NCBI GenBank assembly: GCA_039621445.1
Contig: CP154954.1
Span: 10,745,521 to 10,809,520 of the forward strand
Reading direction: 5' to 3'
Length of the DNA: 64,000 bases
From: Euglena gracilis
Taxonomy: Eukaryota > Euglenida > Euglenophyceae > Euglenales
Shown here: piece by piece, positions 1 to 10,735 of the stretch
Layout of the letters: the number at the start of each line of letters is the position of its first letter
Position numbering within the stretch: position 1 is the stretch's first letter
Position numbers and translations under genes: made by a program
Notes under the pieces: model-generated
Seen by the model: only the letters and a program-made list of their open reading frames with translations
The model's database searches: none
Told to the model about the DNA's origin: nothing

Positions 1-79
1 ATCACCGGTTTCACCCACTTCACCCACCACGGGATCGAAAACGCGATACCCGCGTTCTTCGGACCAAGCCACGGATAAA

Positions 80-813
80 GTGTGCTTTTTGTGTAACAAA
101 TCGGGACATATGTCTCAGGAATGTCCTAACCCTGAAGCGCGAAAGCGTATTCAGAGTCCGCGAGGCTCGACCTCATCACGAGGTCGGGTTCCTCCGCGTT
201 TTCACGCCAATCGGGCAATTCACGGTCATCGGGTCCCCGTTCCGGTGGTATTAGCCCCCGGATCCCGTTCCGCGATGAGCGGAAACACGGTACCCCTCGG
301 GGTAGGTCACCCGGTGCCCCGGCCAAGAAGCGTGATTCTCATCGCGAGACATCGCGATCGCGTTCGCGAAGCGGATCATCTTCTTCGCGATCCTCATCGG
401 GAAAACCCCGATACACCGGTCATGGTCGACGGGATACCCGGTCGCCACGACGGTTTGACGGGAAATCAGGAAACCGATCCCCCCGCTATCCAGGTTCGCG
501 ACACAAATCTCGGTGTTCGCTTTGTGGATCGAGTGATCACCACTCATCCAAATGTCCGCGTTCTCGTTCTCCCCGCCCTGGCCAACGTCATCGCGGTATG
601 AATCGCGGTGACAAGGGTCACTCCTCCAACCGCCATAAAGTCGGTTTCATGATATCTTGTTTGGAGGATGACACCCCGGCTTCGGGCAGGCAGGGGAATG
701 AGACCACGGATACCGATTTCGACGAGGCCCGCATGGCGGTGCGCACGTTGAAATCCGTTTATACCTCTAAAAGGCCCATAGCCGGCTATTCGGCCGGTTC
801 GGACCTGGAGTAG
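80..813 (+). pseudogene. gag: Gag nucleocapsid region with two CCHC zinc knuckles (element A)
   Basis: The frame opening at 80 encodes a zinc knuckle CFLCNKSGHMSQEC (CX2CX4HX4C). From about 185 the coding signal moves to the frame ending at 813. That frame has an Arg/Ser-rich linker (RSRSGSSSSRSSSGKPRY) and a second knuckle, CSLCGSSDHHSSKC, near 508-550. Two knuckles joined by a basic RS linker fit the nucleic-acid-binding end of a Ty3/gypsy Gag. The frame change at about 150-185 is a lesion or a sequence error. The region ends with TAG at 811-813, and the same frame continues directly into the protease. The 5' part of Gag lies left of the window. Confidence 0.8.
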
Positions 814-849
814 GGGAGCCCGAGGTCCGAGGGCACGGACCTCTGGGCT
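798..849 (+). promoter_or_regulatory. Hairpin around the gag-pol TAG, readthrough-like
   Basis: The TAG at 811-813 separates Gag and Pol in one frame. Three bases after it, AGCCCGAGGTCCG (817-829) pairs with CGGACCTC-T-GGGCT (836-849). This gives a 13-bp stem with one bulged base and a 6-nt loop. An alternative stem uses TCGGACCT (798-805) with AGGTCCGA (823-830) and would enclose the stop. Structured RNA just after an in-frame gag stop is the layout used for readthrough in gammaretroviruses. The function here is inferred. Confidence 0.5.
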
Positions 850-858
850 GATGAACAG

Positions 859-1485
859 ATGGAGGTAGGACATGATCAACCCTGCCCCCCCTGCCCATCT
901 GCCTTTCTGGTTGGTACCCGGAAAATTTTCGGGTCCCCCACCCCCCACTCCAACTTTCCGCTCGGAATGTTGTGCAAAGTAGGAAAGGGTTCATGGGAAA
1001 GCTGGCAAGAAAACGTATTTTCGCCAGACCCTTCACTTTGCTTACCCCCCATGGAACTTTTAGTCCAAGCGGAAATCAAAATCCAAAATTTTTGTACAAA
1101 AGTCGACATTCTCATTGACACTGGTTGTCACATTGCACTACTTTTTTGGTTCGGGTTGATACCAACCCCGCTCTTGGTGAAAGCCAAGAAGCCGATCAAA
1201 ATTACGACGGCTGACAACACCCCCATGTGCGGTGGTGACTTGGGATGCTTTTTGGACATTGTCCTACCCCTCATCCCCAAGCACCACTTACACCCCCCCC
1301 AACCGCAAAATTTTCCCGATACCTGGGGATATGAATCCGGAATCCATGGTTCTGACGTAATTCTGGGATACCCCTTTTTACGTCAACACCGGATGGTAGT
1401 GGATTGCCACTCCCACGGTTTGCGCACATCACCGTTCTCTTCATTGCCCCCAAACCTTCATCACCTGTGGCGTCAACCGCGATAG
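859..1485 (+). CDS. pol: Retropepsin-like aspartic protease (element A Pol)
   Basis: The translation has the catalytic motif ILIDTGCHIALLF and, about 90 residues later, the flap/second-strand signal DVILGYPFLRQHRMVVD. These are the two landmarks of gypsy retropepsins, which cut the Gag-Pol polyprotein. It is in frame with the Gag segment across the single TAG at 811. After VVDCHSH at about 1415 the expected continuation moves to another frame, so there is a frameshift inside or just after the domain. The catalytic Asp-Thr-Gly is intact. Confidence 0.8.
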   Translation: MEVGHDQPCPPCPSAFLVGTRKIFGSPTPHSNFPLGMLCKVGKGSWESWQENVFSPDPSLCLPPMELLVQAEIKIQNFCTKVDILIDTGCHIALLFWFGLIPTPLLVKAKKPIKITTADNTPMCGGDLGCFLDIVLPLIPKHHLHPPQPQNFPDTWGYESGIHGSDVILGYPFLRQHRMVVDCHSHGLRTSPFSSLPPNLHHLWRQPR

Positions 1486-1976
1486 CCACCAATTTTTCCA
1501 CACCGTTTTCGAAAACTTTTACCCCGTTACCAACCACACCAACCAACGTTTTCCACACCGGGTGTACCGAGAAAGTTCACCCCCTGCCCGTTGACACACC
1601 AACTTCCGTTCCCCATGAGGCAGGGCAAGCGAGTAGCGGTACCCCCCTCGTTCCACTGGGTTACAAGACGAAAGCACAAAGGCCTGAAGTTATAACGGTG
1701 TCGAGTAGTCGCCCAGCTGCACTAATACCCCGTTTTCCACCAGATGTGTCGCTTGCAGATACATCTGTACATCCCCCAGCAGCTTCAAAAGCGCATCCCA
1801 ACTTTTACACACACCCTCACCAGACCAACATGCGCGACCAGGACCACTACTCCGACACTTCCTTCCAATGTGTGCACTGTAAGAGAATTTCCGCCCAGCC
1901 AGATTTCGATTGTGGATGTCTAGTCCAAACACCAACACTAATCCCGATTTCGCGTAACCATACACTTGGTTGCTGA
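1404..1976 (+). pseudogene. Pol linker between protease and Dam-like domain (element A)
   Basis: This is the continuation of Pol after the frameshift at about 1415. It is Pro/Thr/Ser-rich, with a small Cys cluster CVHCKRISAQPDFDCGC near 1870-1920. It ends at TGA 1974-1976. The same frame reopens and runs through the Dam-like domain and RT, so the TGA is a single point lesion. I recognise no domain in it. Confidence 0.45.
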
Positions 1977-2000
1977 TCGCATTGCGCGACCGTACATCAA

Positions 2001-3668
2001 GTGCTCCAACAACGAGGTATTGCCTTGTTGTTTGGGACCGCGAAATCCGTGTCACACACCTCCCCCACCTCCATCTGGCATGATATGGACTGGGTATGCA
2101 CCCATCCAACCCATCAACCCTTGGGAATGCCCCTTGGGAGTGTGGATGACACACCCTTGACCTATGTTTGCGGATCCCTGAATTGCGTTACCGCTCTTCA
2201 GCCCGCGAACCAGGTCAACACCTACGAGATGCGCGTATGGAACGCCTTTCACTTTGGTCAACACCGTATTTTGGAGGAATGGTTCTCCAAAATCGCGGCT
2301 TTGGCTGATTCCTTCAATTTGTCGTTGGAAATTGATGTGTTTTCATCACAAGCGCATGCGTGCTTGTCGCGACATTGGTCGCGACACTCCAACGCATTTC
2401 TTAAGTTTTGGGGTGAAACGGTGCTATGGATGCACCCTCCCCCGAAACTTATCCCGGATGTGGTGGAGAAAATCCTCCGCGATGAAGCGCGAGGAGCTCT
2501 CCTCATACCCGTCAACCCGAATGCGGATTGGTTTCACCAATTATCCTATGTGTGTTTTCATTGGTGGGATTTACCCGCTGATGTACCACTATTCGAGGAT
2601 TTTTGTGGTATATTATTACCACCTGTTAGAGAAATCATTTTTCGCGTTTGTTTCTTTGACGCATTCGGAATATCCGAGTTGCGTGTGCCAAGATACCTTG
2701 GTACCAACGGAGACGCCACACCGTCAACGCAGATTTCTGCGGTCATTGAGAGTGCGGACCAACACCCCAAGTCGGCTGACTATTGTTCGCGAATTACTCG
2801 CGAATTCCATGGTGTACTGGATAATCCAGTTTACGCCTGCGACATCGACCCCGCGATTCGCGGTCCGTTCGGTGTTTGCAAAATCGAGTTCAAGGATGGC
2901 GCTAAACCCATGCACCGGAAATTTTTCCGTTGTTCGGGTGAACGCGAACAGGCTCTCAACGAGATGATTGAGAAGCTCATCCAGCGGAAGTGGATTATCC
3001 CTTCCAAGAGCGAGTGGACATCACAAGCTTTTGTGGTGCCCAAACACGCTGACCAGTCTGGTCAGAAGAAGTGGAGACTGGTGCTGGATTACCGGTACCT
3101 GAACTCCCAAACGAAGGATGACCCCTTCCTCTTACCGCTGATCGAGGATTTGATCACCAAACAATCGGATAACCGGTTGTGGTCAATCTTTGATCTGGAA
3201 GACGGTTTCCATCAGATGCATTTGCATCCTGATTCACAACCGTACACGGCATTCGTGACATCAAAGTGTGTGTACCAATGGACGGTACTCCCCATGGGTG
3301 TTAAGAACGGCCCAGCCATGTTTCAACGCATGACCCAGTGGGTTTTGCGCGATTTACCGTTTGCTCTGGTGTATATCGATGATGTACTGGTGGGAACCGA
3401 ACCGCCATCCGCGGAATCGGGCGAGGATATCCTCGACCCGCATTATCGCGATGTGCGGGCGGTATTCACCGCGTTCCAAAAGCATGTGCTTTTTGTGAAT
3501 GGTTCCAAAATGCACCTGTTTCGCAAAATTATTAAGTTTTGCGGACACATCCTGAGCAACGGGCAGCGTAAAGCCGCACCCAGCAAGATGGAGGCCATTA
3601 AGAAACGGACTCCTGAGGTCATTAAAACCTTAACACACTTAAAGGGATTTTTGGGATTAGCCCAATAA
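2001..3668 (+). CDS. pol: Pol: Dam-like methyltransferase domain then reverse transcriptase (element A)
   Basis: Residues from about 110 (2325-2660) show IDVFSSQ, LWMHPPPKLIPDVVEKI and a WWDLP segment. This matches the layout of phage-type N6-adenine (Dam) methyltransferase folds, D-x-F-A-S then a (N/D)PP(F/W/Y) motif. The catalytic Asn is replaced by His (HPP), so activity is doubtful. From about 2860 a full Ty3/gypsy RT follows, with KWRLVLDYRYLNSQT, FDLEDGFHQMHLHP, LPMGVKNGPAMFQR and the catalytic YIDDVLVG (about 3370). The end of the thumb reads LKGFLGLAQ before TAA at 3666, where a Tyr is usual. The same frame then continues into RNase H. Confidence 0.85.
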   Translation: MLQQRGIALLFGTAKSVSHTSPTSIWHDMDWVCTHPTHQPLGMPLGSVDDTPLTYVCGSLNCVTALQPANQVNTYEMRVWNAFHFGQHRILEEWFSKIAALADSFNLSLEIDVFSSQAHACLSRHWSRHSNAFLKFWGETVLWMHPPPKLIPDVVEKILRDEARGALLIPVNPNADWFHQLSYVCFHWWDLPADVPLFEDFCGILLPPVREIIFRVCFFDAFGISELRVPRYLGTNGDATPSTQISAVIESADQHPKSADYCSRITREFHGVLDNPVYACDIDPAIRGPFGVCKIEFKDGAKPMHRKFFRCSGEREQALNEMIEKLIQRKWIIPSKSEWTSQAFVVPKHADQSGQKKWRLVLDYRYLNSQTKDDPFLLPLIEDLITKQSDNRLWSIFDLEDGFHQMHLHPDSQPYTAFVTSKCVYQWTVLPMGVKNGPAMFQRMTQWVLRDLPFALVYIDDVLVGTEPPSAESGEDILDPHYRDVRAVFTAFQKHVLFVNGSKMHLFRKIIKFCGHILSNGQRKAAPSKMEAIKKRTPEVIKTLTHLKGFLGLAQ

Positions 3669-3680
3669 TGCCTGATTTAC

Positions 3681-4556
3681 GTGAAAGATTTCGCGAAGAT
3701 CGCGGTACCCCTAACCCGACAACTCAAAAATTGGATACCCAACAACACAAAAGTCGTTTGGGATGACCAATTGCGCCGGGCCTTGAATAAAATAAAGGAC
3801 TTGCTCCTCGAGAACGTGGTTCTGGACATCGCGGATCCATACAAACCGTATGTCCTGGAGGTCGACGGCAGCGATTACGCTGTTGGCGGGGTTCTTAGCC
3901 AGCATAATGTGGCGAATGAACTCCGACCTGTGGCTTTCTTCAGCAGGAATCTACAGGGCGACAACGGGAAAGGACAGGTTAAATGGAGCATTCGCGAAAA
4001 GGAGACGTATGCCATTGTGCTTATTCTCCAGAAATTACGCAGCTAGATAGCCAGCAGCTTGGTCCAGATACTTGTGTTGACGGATCATGAGAGCTTTCAA
4101 CACTGGCGAACCGAGGTCCTGAACAAGGCCATGTCATCAGTGGGCAAAAGGTGCCGATGGCATGAGTTCTTGATGCAGTTTAACCTGGTGGTAGTTTATA
4201 CCCCAGGTCACACGCAAAAAGTTGCAGATCCTCTCAGCCGAGCCCCCTGGTATTATCCTGGGAACCCGGATGATGACCAGTTCGCACGTCGATCCGACGC
4301 TGCGGACAACATGCTCGATTCACTACCGGTTTCCCGAGTGTATCGCAGCATCGCCATTTCACCATTGCGTGGAAGGCGCCGGCCTGGACGCACTGCCGGA
4401 CCCCGTCGCATTACGCGTACGGAAACTCCTACCCCCCTATTTTTCCGCGAATGGGATTATTCGCGCGACCCGGTATATAGTACCATTGTGAATAGACTTC
4501 GTAATGGTGAATCCATAAAGAGAGGGAGAAGGCAAAGGCGTGGCCGGCAAAGGTAA
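3681..4556 (+). pseudogene. pol: Pol: RNase H domain (element A)
   Basis: In frame with the RT after one TAA codon, the region reads VKDFAKIAVPLTRQL, YVLEVDGSDYAVGGVL, VAFFSRNLQGD and REKETYAIV. After TAG 4044-4046, at a position that is normally Trp, it continues LVLTDHESFQHW, CRWHEFLMQFNLVVVYTPG and VADPLSRAP. This is the standard gypsy RNase H, which removes the RNA strand during reverse transcription. It ends in a basic tail at 4556. No integrase HHCC or DDE motif follows on this strand; the next ORF is unrelated. Confidence 0.85.
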
Positions 4557-4611
4557 GGGTGAGGGCAAGCGTAAGGGTACAGTACGTGATGAGGAGGAAG
4601 AACCAGCATAA

Positions 4612-7600
4612 CTCCTCTCGGACTTTGAGCAAATGCTCAGGTTCAAGGAGGAGCTGGAGGACGAAGGCTGGCGAATGCAGCATGATTACCATGTAGCAGG
4701 AAACCGCCCCGTCACCCCTCCGGAGGCAGTCATCGAGGTGGTATTACACCACACCGAGAACAGAGTCAGACAATTCCATTACGGAATTGACCTGTACGCC
4801 TTCGAAGGTGAAGGTGGCAGACCCTTGCTGGATATCCAGCCGGGTTTCTGGGAACTCTGGTTTTGGCTTGGATACCCCTGCCAGAACTGGGGTCTCTTCA
4901 GCGACTCCACTGGCCGCAGTTACCTGCACCAGTTAGGATTTCGGGACCAGCATGTGTTGGCCCGAAGGCTGAAGGTAATCTTCGACTGTATTCACACAGT
5001 CGGGCCCCTCGGTGTGCAGTGAAAATACTACCCACTGAACCCCGACATCGAACGCCTGATCGAGGTGTTGTGGTGCAACAACCTCCAGGTGTGGCTGGTG
5101 AGCCATTACGGCTCCACCTTCCGCGTTAAGCGCGTTTCCCTGGCTTACCCACAGAGGTATGACCTCTGTTGTAAGTATTGCCGGCAGGAGTTTCCTGTCG
5201 ACTTCTGGGGATTCGGCGTACGCGGAAGTCCTCCACCGCCTCGGGATAACCCGGGCCTGGAGATGGGACGCCGCATGCTTATGCATGTTTGCCGCGACGC
5301 CCCGGATGTCCAGGGCAAAAGTCGCCGCGTCCATAAGCAGCGTATTTTTATGCTGCAGCAGTTCTGGTGGCGAGCCTGGACCACCTATGTCATGGAGGTG
5401 TATATACATCTCCGTGACCCCCAGGACGATAGGCCTGGTATGGAAAGCCTGCCACCGGATTACGGTGACGCCATCGAGGGTCCTCGTCGTCGGATTCTCG
5501 GCCACCTGCGCCCCAATTGGCACCTGGCTGATATCAGCCTGGAGGAACATTTGCGGCGACAGTTTGGCGGTACCCTCGACCAGGAGGTATTCCTTCCGCT
5601 GATGTGTCACCCGAAGGCCATCCTCGACCAGCGTATGCGGATTCTGGCATGCGTCCAGGAGTTCGAGGAGGGCTTTTTCGAGGTCTGGGAAGACACGCGT
5701 TACCGCGGCTTCCTGGGCCCGAACAGGCCTGCTAACGCCTGGGTGCAGCCATCATGGCCGCCACCCTGGCCCAACAGCGCCAACAGCAGTACGCTGGCCT
5801 TTTACAGGCTGGCGGATGCCCAGGGATGCCAATGGCACCCCGACGATCCTCGTTCGCCCGAGGATCTGCGCGCCTTCATCGCCCCAGAGGATGAACCTCT
5901 GGCTCGAAGGAGACGTGAGGCGTCAGTCGCTTCCACCACCGCGATTCCGCGGCGGGAGGAACGCGACCGCAGCCCCTCCGTCACCATTCTGGAGGCAGCG
6001 CCGCCGTCTCCGACAGGAACGGCTGTATCATTTGTCTCTGCCCCGCGAGCGGCAGGGGAACGATCAGTTTCCCCGGCCCCCGCGGCGGCGGCTCCCGTCT
6101 TTCCACCGCCGGGTGGAGACGAGGAACTCCCTCAGGAGGAAGGCGAGAACGTGGAGGATATCCTCTACGCTGCTCTGCATCCTCCGGCACAGCCTAGGCC
6201 CGACGGAGCACCAGCAGGGGATATACCTGTGGCTGCTACGCCTGTCCCAACGGCTGAGCCTCCGGCCGAGGTTACTGGTATGGTCGTCGAGGACATCCTC
6301 GAAGAACCTACCAGCCCCGCAGCACGCACCTCATTAGGAGGCCGTGTGCTCGGCGCCGTGGTCACTGGCATTACTGCCGTGGCTGCTGCACTAACGCCAC
6401 GAGGTGGAGGCGCAGCATCAAGCTCCGCCGCCAAGGTTGTGGAGACACCAGATGTCGGTATCCCCACACCCCCATCTCCGGCAGCAGTGCAACCATCTTC
6501 AGGGGATGAACCCCAGCCGACAGAGACATCTGTCGCACCGGCTACACCGGAGGATCAACCTCCCGTAGCACCTGCGCCAGCGGCTGTGGAGGATCAACCT
6601 CCTAGACCGGATGTCGAAATGGAAGTGGAGGAGATACCCCCACGACCACCGACACCGCGCAGGGTCCCTGCCGTCCCAAGGACAACGGCAGAGTTTCTGG
6701 GAGTGCCAGCGCCTGTGGAAGCACCGATTCCGGTGACGACCACGGTGCCACGCCTCGTCGGACAGGATGAACCTGCTCGGCGACGGCCGGCTGAACAACC
6801 CCAGGAACGAGCGCCGACCCCTCGGAGCGTCATGCGCGACCCAGCGGTCAGTATGCCCGCTTCGCCCAGACGGCAAACGTCTACTCCGGCACCATCCGCT
6901 CCTGATACCAGGAGTAAGCCGCAAGCGTCGCCTCCTGATTCTGGGAGTGCGAAGCCGAAAGGAGGCAAACCGGGTGCTGCACCCTGTAAGCCCCCTGCCA
7001 AAGGCGGTGATGGGAAACCACCACCGAAAGGTGGCGCTGGAGGTCAGACTGGCGGACAGGCGAAAGGCCCTACGACAATGCACGACTATTCGGCCGTTGC
7101 ATCGTCCGGGTACGGCCAGAGCAAACCGAAAGGTAAGTCTCGTGGTCGACAGGCCCAGTCTTCCGCCGGATCGATGGATGAGGAGCAGGATGAACCTGCT
7201 TCACCTCTTGTGTCTGCGGATGCCCAGCTCTGGACCCAGGATATCCTGACCAGACTAGGTACCGTGGAAGAGAGGACGAAGAAACTGGCTGCTATTAGGC
7301 ACCAGACAGGGTCACTGAATCGATGGATTCAGCCCCTCTTCGTCCGCGGAGAACCTTTCCACTATGTCCCGGAACATACCTGGACATTCTGGAACAGGCG
7401 CTCACCCAGAGTACTGGCACAGTACTTTGGCGAGGACTGCGTGTTGGATTTCCAGCACGGCACGTCCTTTGCCTGGACGTGCACCGTGTGCCACCATGTG
7501 CGGCACAACCAACCGCTTGTGCATGTGTGCAAGCGGCAGGTGCAATCTTCGTGGTGCCACCACAGGGCATATGTGCCGAACTGTGTGGCGCTCGTATGTG

Positions 7601-8460
7601 GCCAGTGCCTGAATGCCTGGAAGCACAGCTTGAACTACTCCTACAGTGAGAATGCTCACGACAGGGATATCCCTGCCTTGTGCATCAACTGTATAGGAGG
7701 CAAGTTCGTGCAGACTGCCGATGGAGCAGTCACCACCATTGTCCCCCAGCACTGGGAGACACTGGAGAAGTGGAAGAAGGAGTACAAGCAGGTGGAAGGC
7801 CGCCTGAAGCACTCCGACTTCCGAAAGGTAGAAAGCTACCGCCACACGGGAATGGCCCGTGAGTTCCAGATCGACGCTGGGGCAATGCGCCTCGCCGTCG
7901 AGGAACACGCCAAGGTAAGAATGCCTTACCTCTGGACTGATGGCGACTGGGAGACACAGGTCTACCCCCTGTTCTCCAAGCGTCAGCACGGCGGATACGC
8001 CTTGCCACTGTGGCCTCCTGAAGAACACGATTTGGTGGACTTCAGAGGTTGGTTGGCGGCTGTATTACGGCCCCATACCGCAAGAGCTCGGACAGCGAGG
8101 TGGATGTATGACATCAACTTCAAGCAGACCCCGGGGATGCCCCCGCATGTGCCTGCGAATCACCCCCGGATGAATTACATCATCTGGCCGGTGATGCTGC
8201 CCAGAATTTTCTGGGAGCAACTCCAACGGTATCTTCAGCATCATGCTGAACGAACCAGGGAGAAGCTGCCGGATAATTGGATCAAGGACTGGGAAACCCC
8301 TTCCTTTGATGTCAACGATCCGGAGCTCAACACCATTCGGAGTGAATCAGCTCCGCCGCGTTCCCCACGCCAACTGGAGTTGGTTGAGGACCCATTAGGG
8401 GATCCCCAACACGACTACTGGCGTGAGGTGCGCGAACGCCCAGCCGATAAAGGCAGGTGA
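4612..8460 (+). CDS. ORFX: large unknown protein replacing integrase in element A
   Basis: One frame is open from 4612 to 8460 except for a TGA at 5020-5022, giving about 1,280 codons. It starts at ATG 4633, or at ATG 5065 if the TGA is real. The N-terminal ~280 residues are Trp/Arg-rich and folded-looking. The middle (about 5880-7200) is low-complexity Pro/Ala/Glu with basic KPKGGKPG stretches. The C-terminal ~400 residues have a Cys/His cluster (CTVCHHVRH, HVCKR, CHHRAYVPNC, CGQC, CINC at about 7480-7692) that probably binds zinc. They also contain conserved GMPPHVPANHPRMNY and WETPSFDVNDPE. I recognise no family. It begins 56 bases after Pol ends, where integrase would lie. A diverged copy at 52.9-57.9 kb supports a real protein family. 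Confidence 0.75.
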
Positions 8461-8714
8461 GGTGTCTGTGAGCGCCAATGCGGCGTTCAGCACCCTCGTC
8501 AGGTATTCGCCTGACACCCTGTTTGGGTATTCGCCCGAACAACCCCTTCGAAGACCCTTTGCGGTATTCGCCGTTAGTAAGTTCCCACCGGGATGCTGCC
8601 ATGTGCAGGATTCCGTGCGCATGCATGCACACCCCTCTCCCCTCTCCCCTCTCGCGGGCGTGCGACACGCAGCGCACAGGGCCGACGGCCTCTTTTCCTT
8701 TCCCTTTCTTTTCT

Positions 8715-9560
8715 TTTCGGCCGTTTGAGGCCTTAAGGCTGCCAGACAGCACAACTTTTCTGGCCTAAGCCAACCCCCCACTCCTCTCTACTTTCCCCCC
8801 GGGGCAAATGCTGTCGCCGGCAGTTGGTTTTGTAGAGTAGGATTTCCTTTTGCGTGGTCAGGTTTGACTGGCCATGCGCCCTGCCCAGGTTTGACTGGTC
8901 AGAGGCCCCCTCCTTCCACACCCTCCCCATGGGTTTTCCTGGAATGCCCATGGACCCAACCCCAAGTGCCTTGGGCACACCCAAGCTGGGTGGATGGGTT
9001 TGCTTGGCAAGGAAACCTGCCAGCCCCATTTTCCCCAGTGGGCTATAATATACTATATACCCATAAGCCACCGCAGAATAGGTGAAACCATTTTGCGCGT
9101 TTTGGGCTTTTTGGGTCCCCTCCTTTCCGCCCCCCCCCCCCCTTTGAGTGGACCCCTGTGCGACGGAAAGGGAGACCTGTGGATGCGCCAGGGTGCACCT
9201 CCCAGACCAGGTCTGTGTCCGAAATCCCTGTGGCCAGAATGCCTGGTCCAAAGTGGAAATCGGGCATAGCCCTGGGAGGGGGATGTGTACCAGGCGTATG
9301 CTTCTGTCCCCTTCCGTTGAGGAAGTTAGGATGGAAGCAGATCCTATTAGGATCTCCTAATGGGTGCCCCTTCTCTCTCCACAGGTGGTATTCTTCTTTA
9401 TACCTTTTCCTTCCTTTCCCTCGGACCGGACTTGGTTATCCAGTCCGTCATCCCTGCATTGCTCTGTGCTTTGCTTCTTGGGAAGTGGGAAAAGGGTTTT
9501 TACTGTTACTCTGATTTTCAGTTCCCAAGTAGGTGCGCCAAGGTGAAAGCGAAGGCTTTT
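8715..9560 (+). repeat. Repeat unit shared with 59,861-60,810
   Basis: The segment shares long blocks with 59,861-60,810 in the same orientation. Examples are GCCGGCAGTTGGTTTTGTA, ATCGGGCATAGCCCTGGGAG and CTCTCCACAGGTGGTAT. It lies 255 bases after ORFX here, and just upstream of the element C gag in the other copy. It may be an LTR or untranslated end of the family. Alternatively it may be the inner part of a LINE on the - strand, because at 60 kb it adjoins LINE-like coding sequence. Confidence 0.65.
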
Positions 9561-10229
9561 GGGAATTGGGAAAAGGGGAACTTGGAATCAGACGTACACT
9601 GTTGGCCACCCCGTCATTGGACATTCTGAACCTGGTGCTGGCGGGGTGGATTCGGACCCGCTGGATGTACTAGGTACTGCGGTCACCTGTGCTTCGGCCG
9701 GTGGCACAGCTGCAGAATTGCATGGCCGCTGGGAGGACAACATCCTGTTCACATGGCAAGGCCCCCGCCTGTGCTTCGGCCGGCGGATGGGCCGATTCAG
9801 CCCCGTCATTCGCTGATGACAAGGGTGGTTTTTCAGGTTTAACAATTAATGACCTGGGTGATTGTGCGGGTTTTCCAATTGTGCGGGAAGGATCTCGTAA
9901 TTACAATGTGCTGTGTTCTAATGATTTCAGTTCTGGAAATTCTGCCTGTGTCTCGACCGGCAGAAAAATTTCACACGGTAGTGCAGCCGCCACCCCTTTT
10001 TGGCGGAGTCCTTTGACCAAAATGTCCAACACGGACAAAATGAAATTGCGGAAAGCCAAATTACAATATTTTGTTTATGGACACACGGACGCACCTCCGC
10101 AATAATGTTGTTTGTTGTGTGCTGTTGTTGCTGTTGACTCGTTGGCTGCCGCACATTGTGGATTTCCACTTTGGTTTTTTTGAAGTGGTGTGATTGCATA
10201 TTCAGTAATGACACTCGTAGTGAAGTGAT
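9561..10229. other. Unassigned spacer
   Basis: No domain or long conserved frame is visible. A short motif, GTGCTTCGGCCGG, occurs twice (about 9690 and 9771), 80 bases apart, at the edge of the repeats that follow. The rest looks like unique, decayed sequence. Confidence 0.3.
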
Positions 10230-10735
10230 TCCAGAGAGCTTCGGCCCTGGGTGGCGGGACGATTATCATCCCCCCGGAGAGTTTTTTTCCACACGTCAGT
10301 GTGCTTCGGCCCTGGGCTGGTGTGGGGGGGCCAGTTTTGGCCCCTGGGCAGTCTTTTTCTGTTCCAGTGGGCTTCGGCCCTGGACAAGGGATCAGGATTT
10401 TCTCATAGTTTCAAATTGCCGTTTCACAGCAATGTGTTTTGGCGTTCCTAGTTCAACAGACCTGCTGGATCGTCATAGGCACCACGGTTGTCCCGCAACC
10501 TTGGACAGTTTTTTCATTCCCTGGGGGGGGTTCGGCCTCGGACAGGGGAGGGGGGTGATAGCGGTTTGCCGAACCCCGTACACATTTTTGACTCAGTGAA
10601 CTGCGGCCCTGGGGGGAGGGGTCACAGCGGTTTGCTGACCCCTGGACATTTTTTTACTTCCTGGTGAGCTTCGGCCTCGGACTTGGGAGGGAGGGAAAGC
10701 GGTTTGCTGAACCCCAGACAGGCAGTTTATGTTTC
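10230..10735. repeat. Degenerate direct repeats with a CTTCGGCCCTGG core
   Basis: The core GCTTCGGCCCTGG or GTTCGGCCTCGG recurs near 10,238, 10,305, 10,372, 10,533, 10,602 and 10,669. From 10,550 it is followed by GCGGTTTGCTGACCCC-type sequence, giving a loose period of about 65-70 bases. This looks like an old minisatellite. No coding potential. Confidence 0.55.

Noticed and set aside
5065-8460. ORFX as a host gene unrelated to element A
   Set aside because: Not excluded, but it starts 56 bases after Pol on the same strand and has a second copy amid mobile DNA, so a mobile-element origin is more likely.
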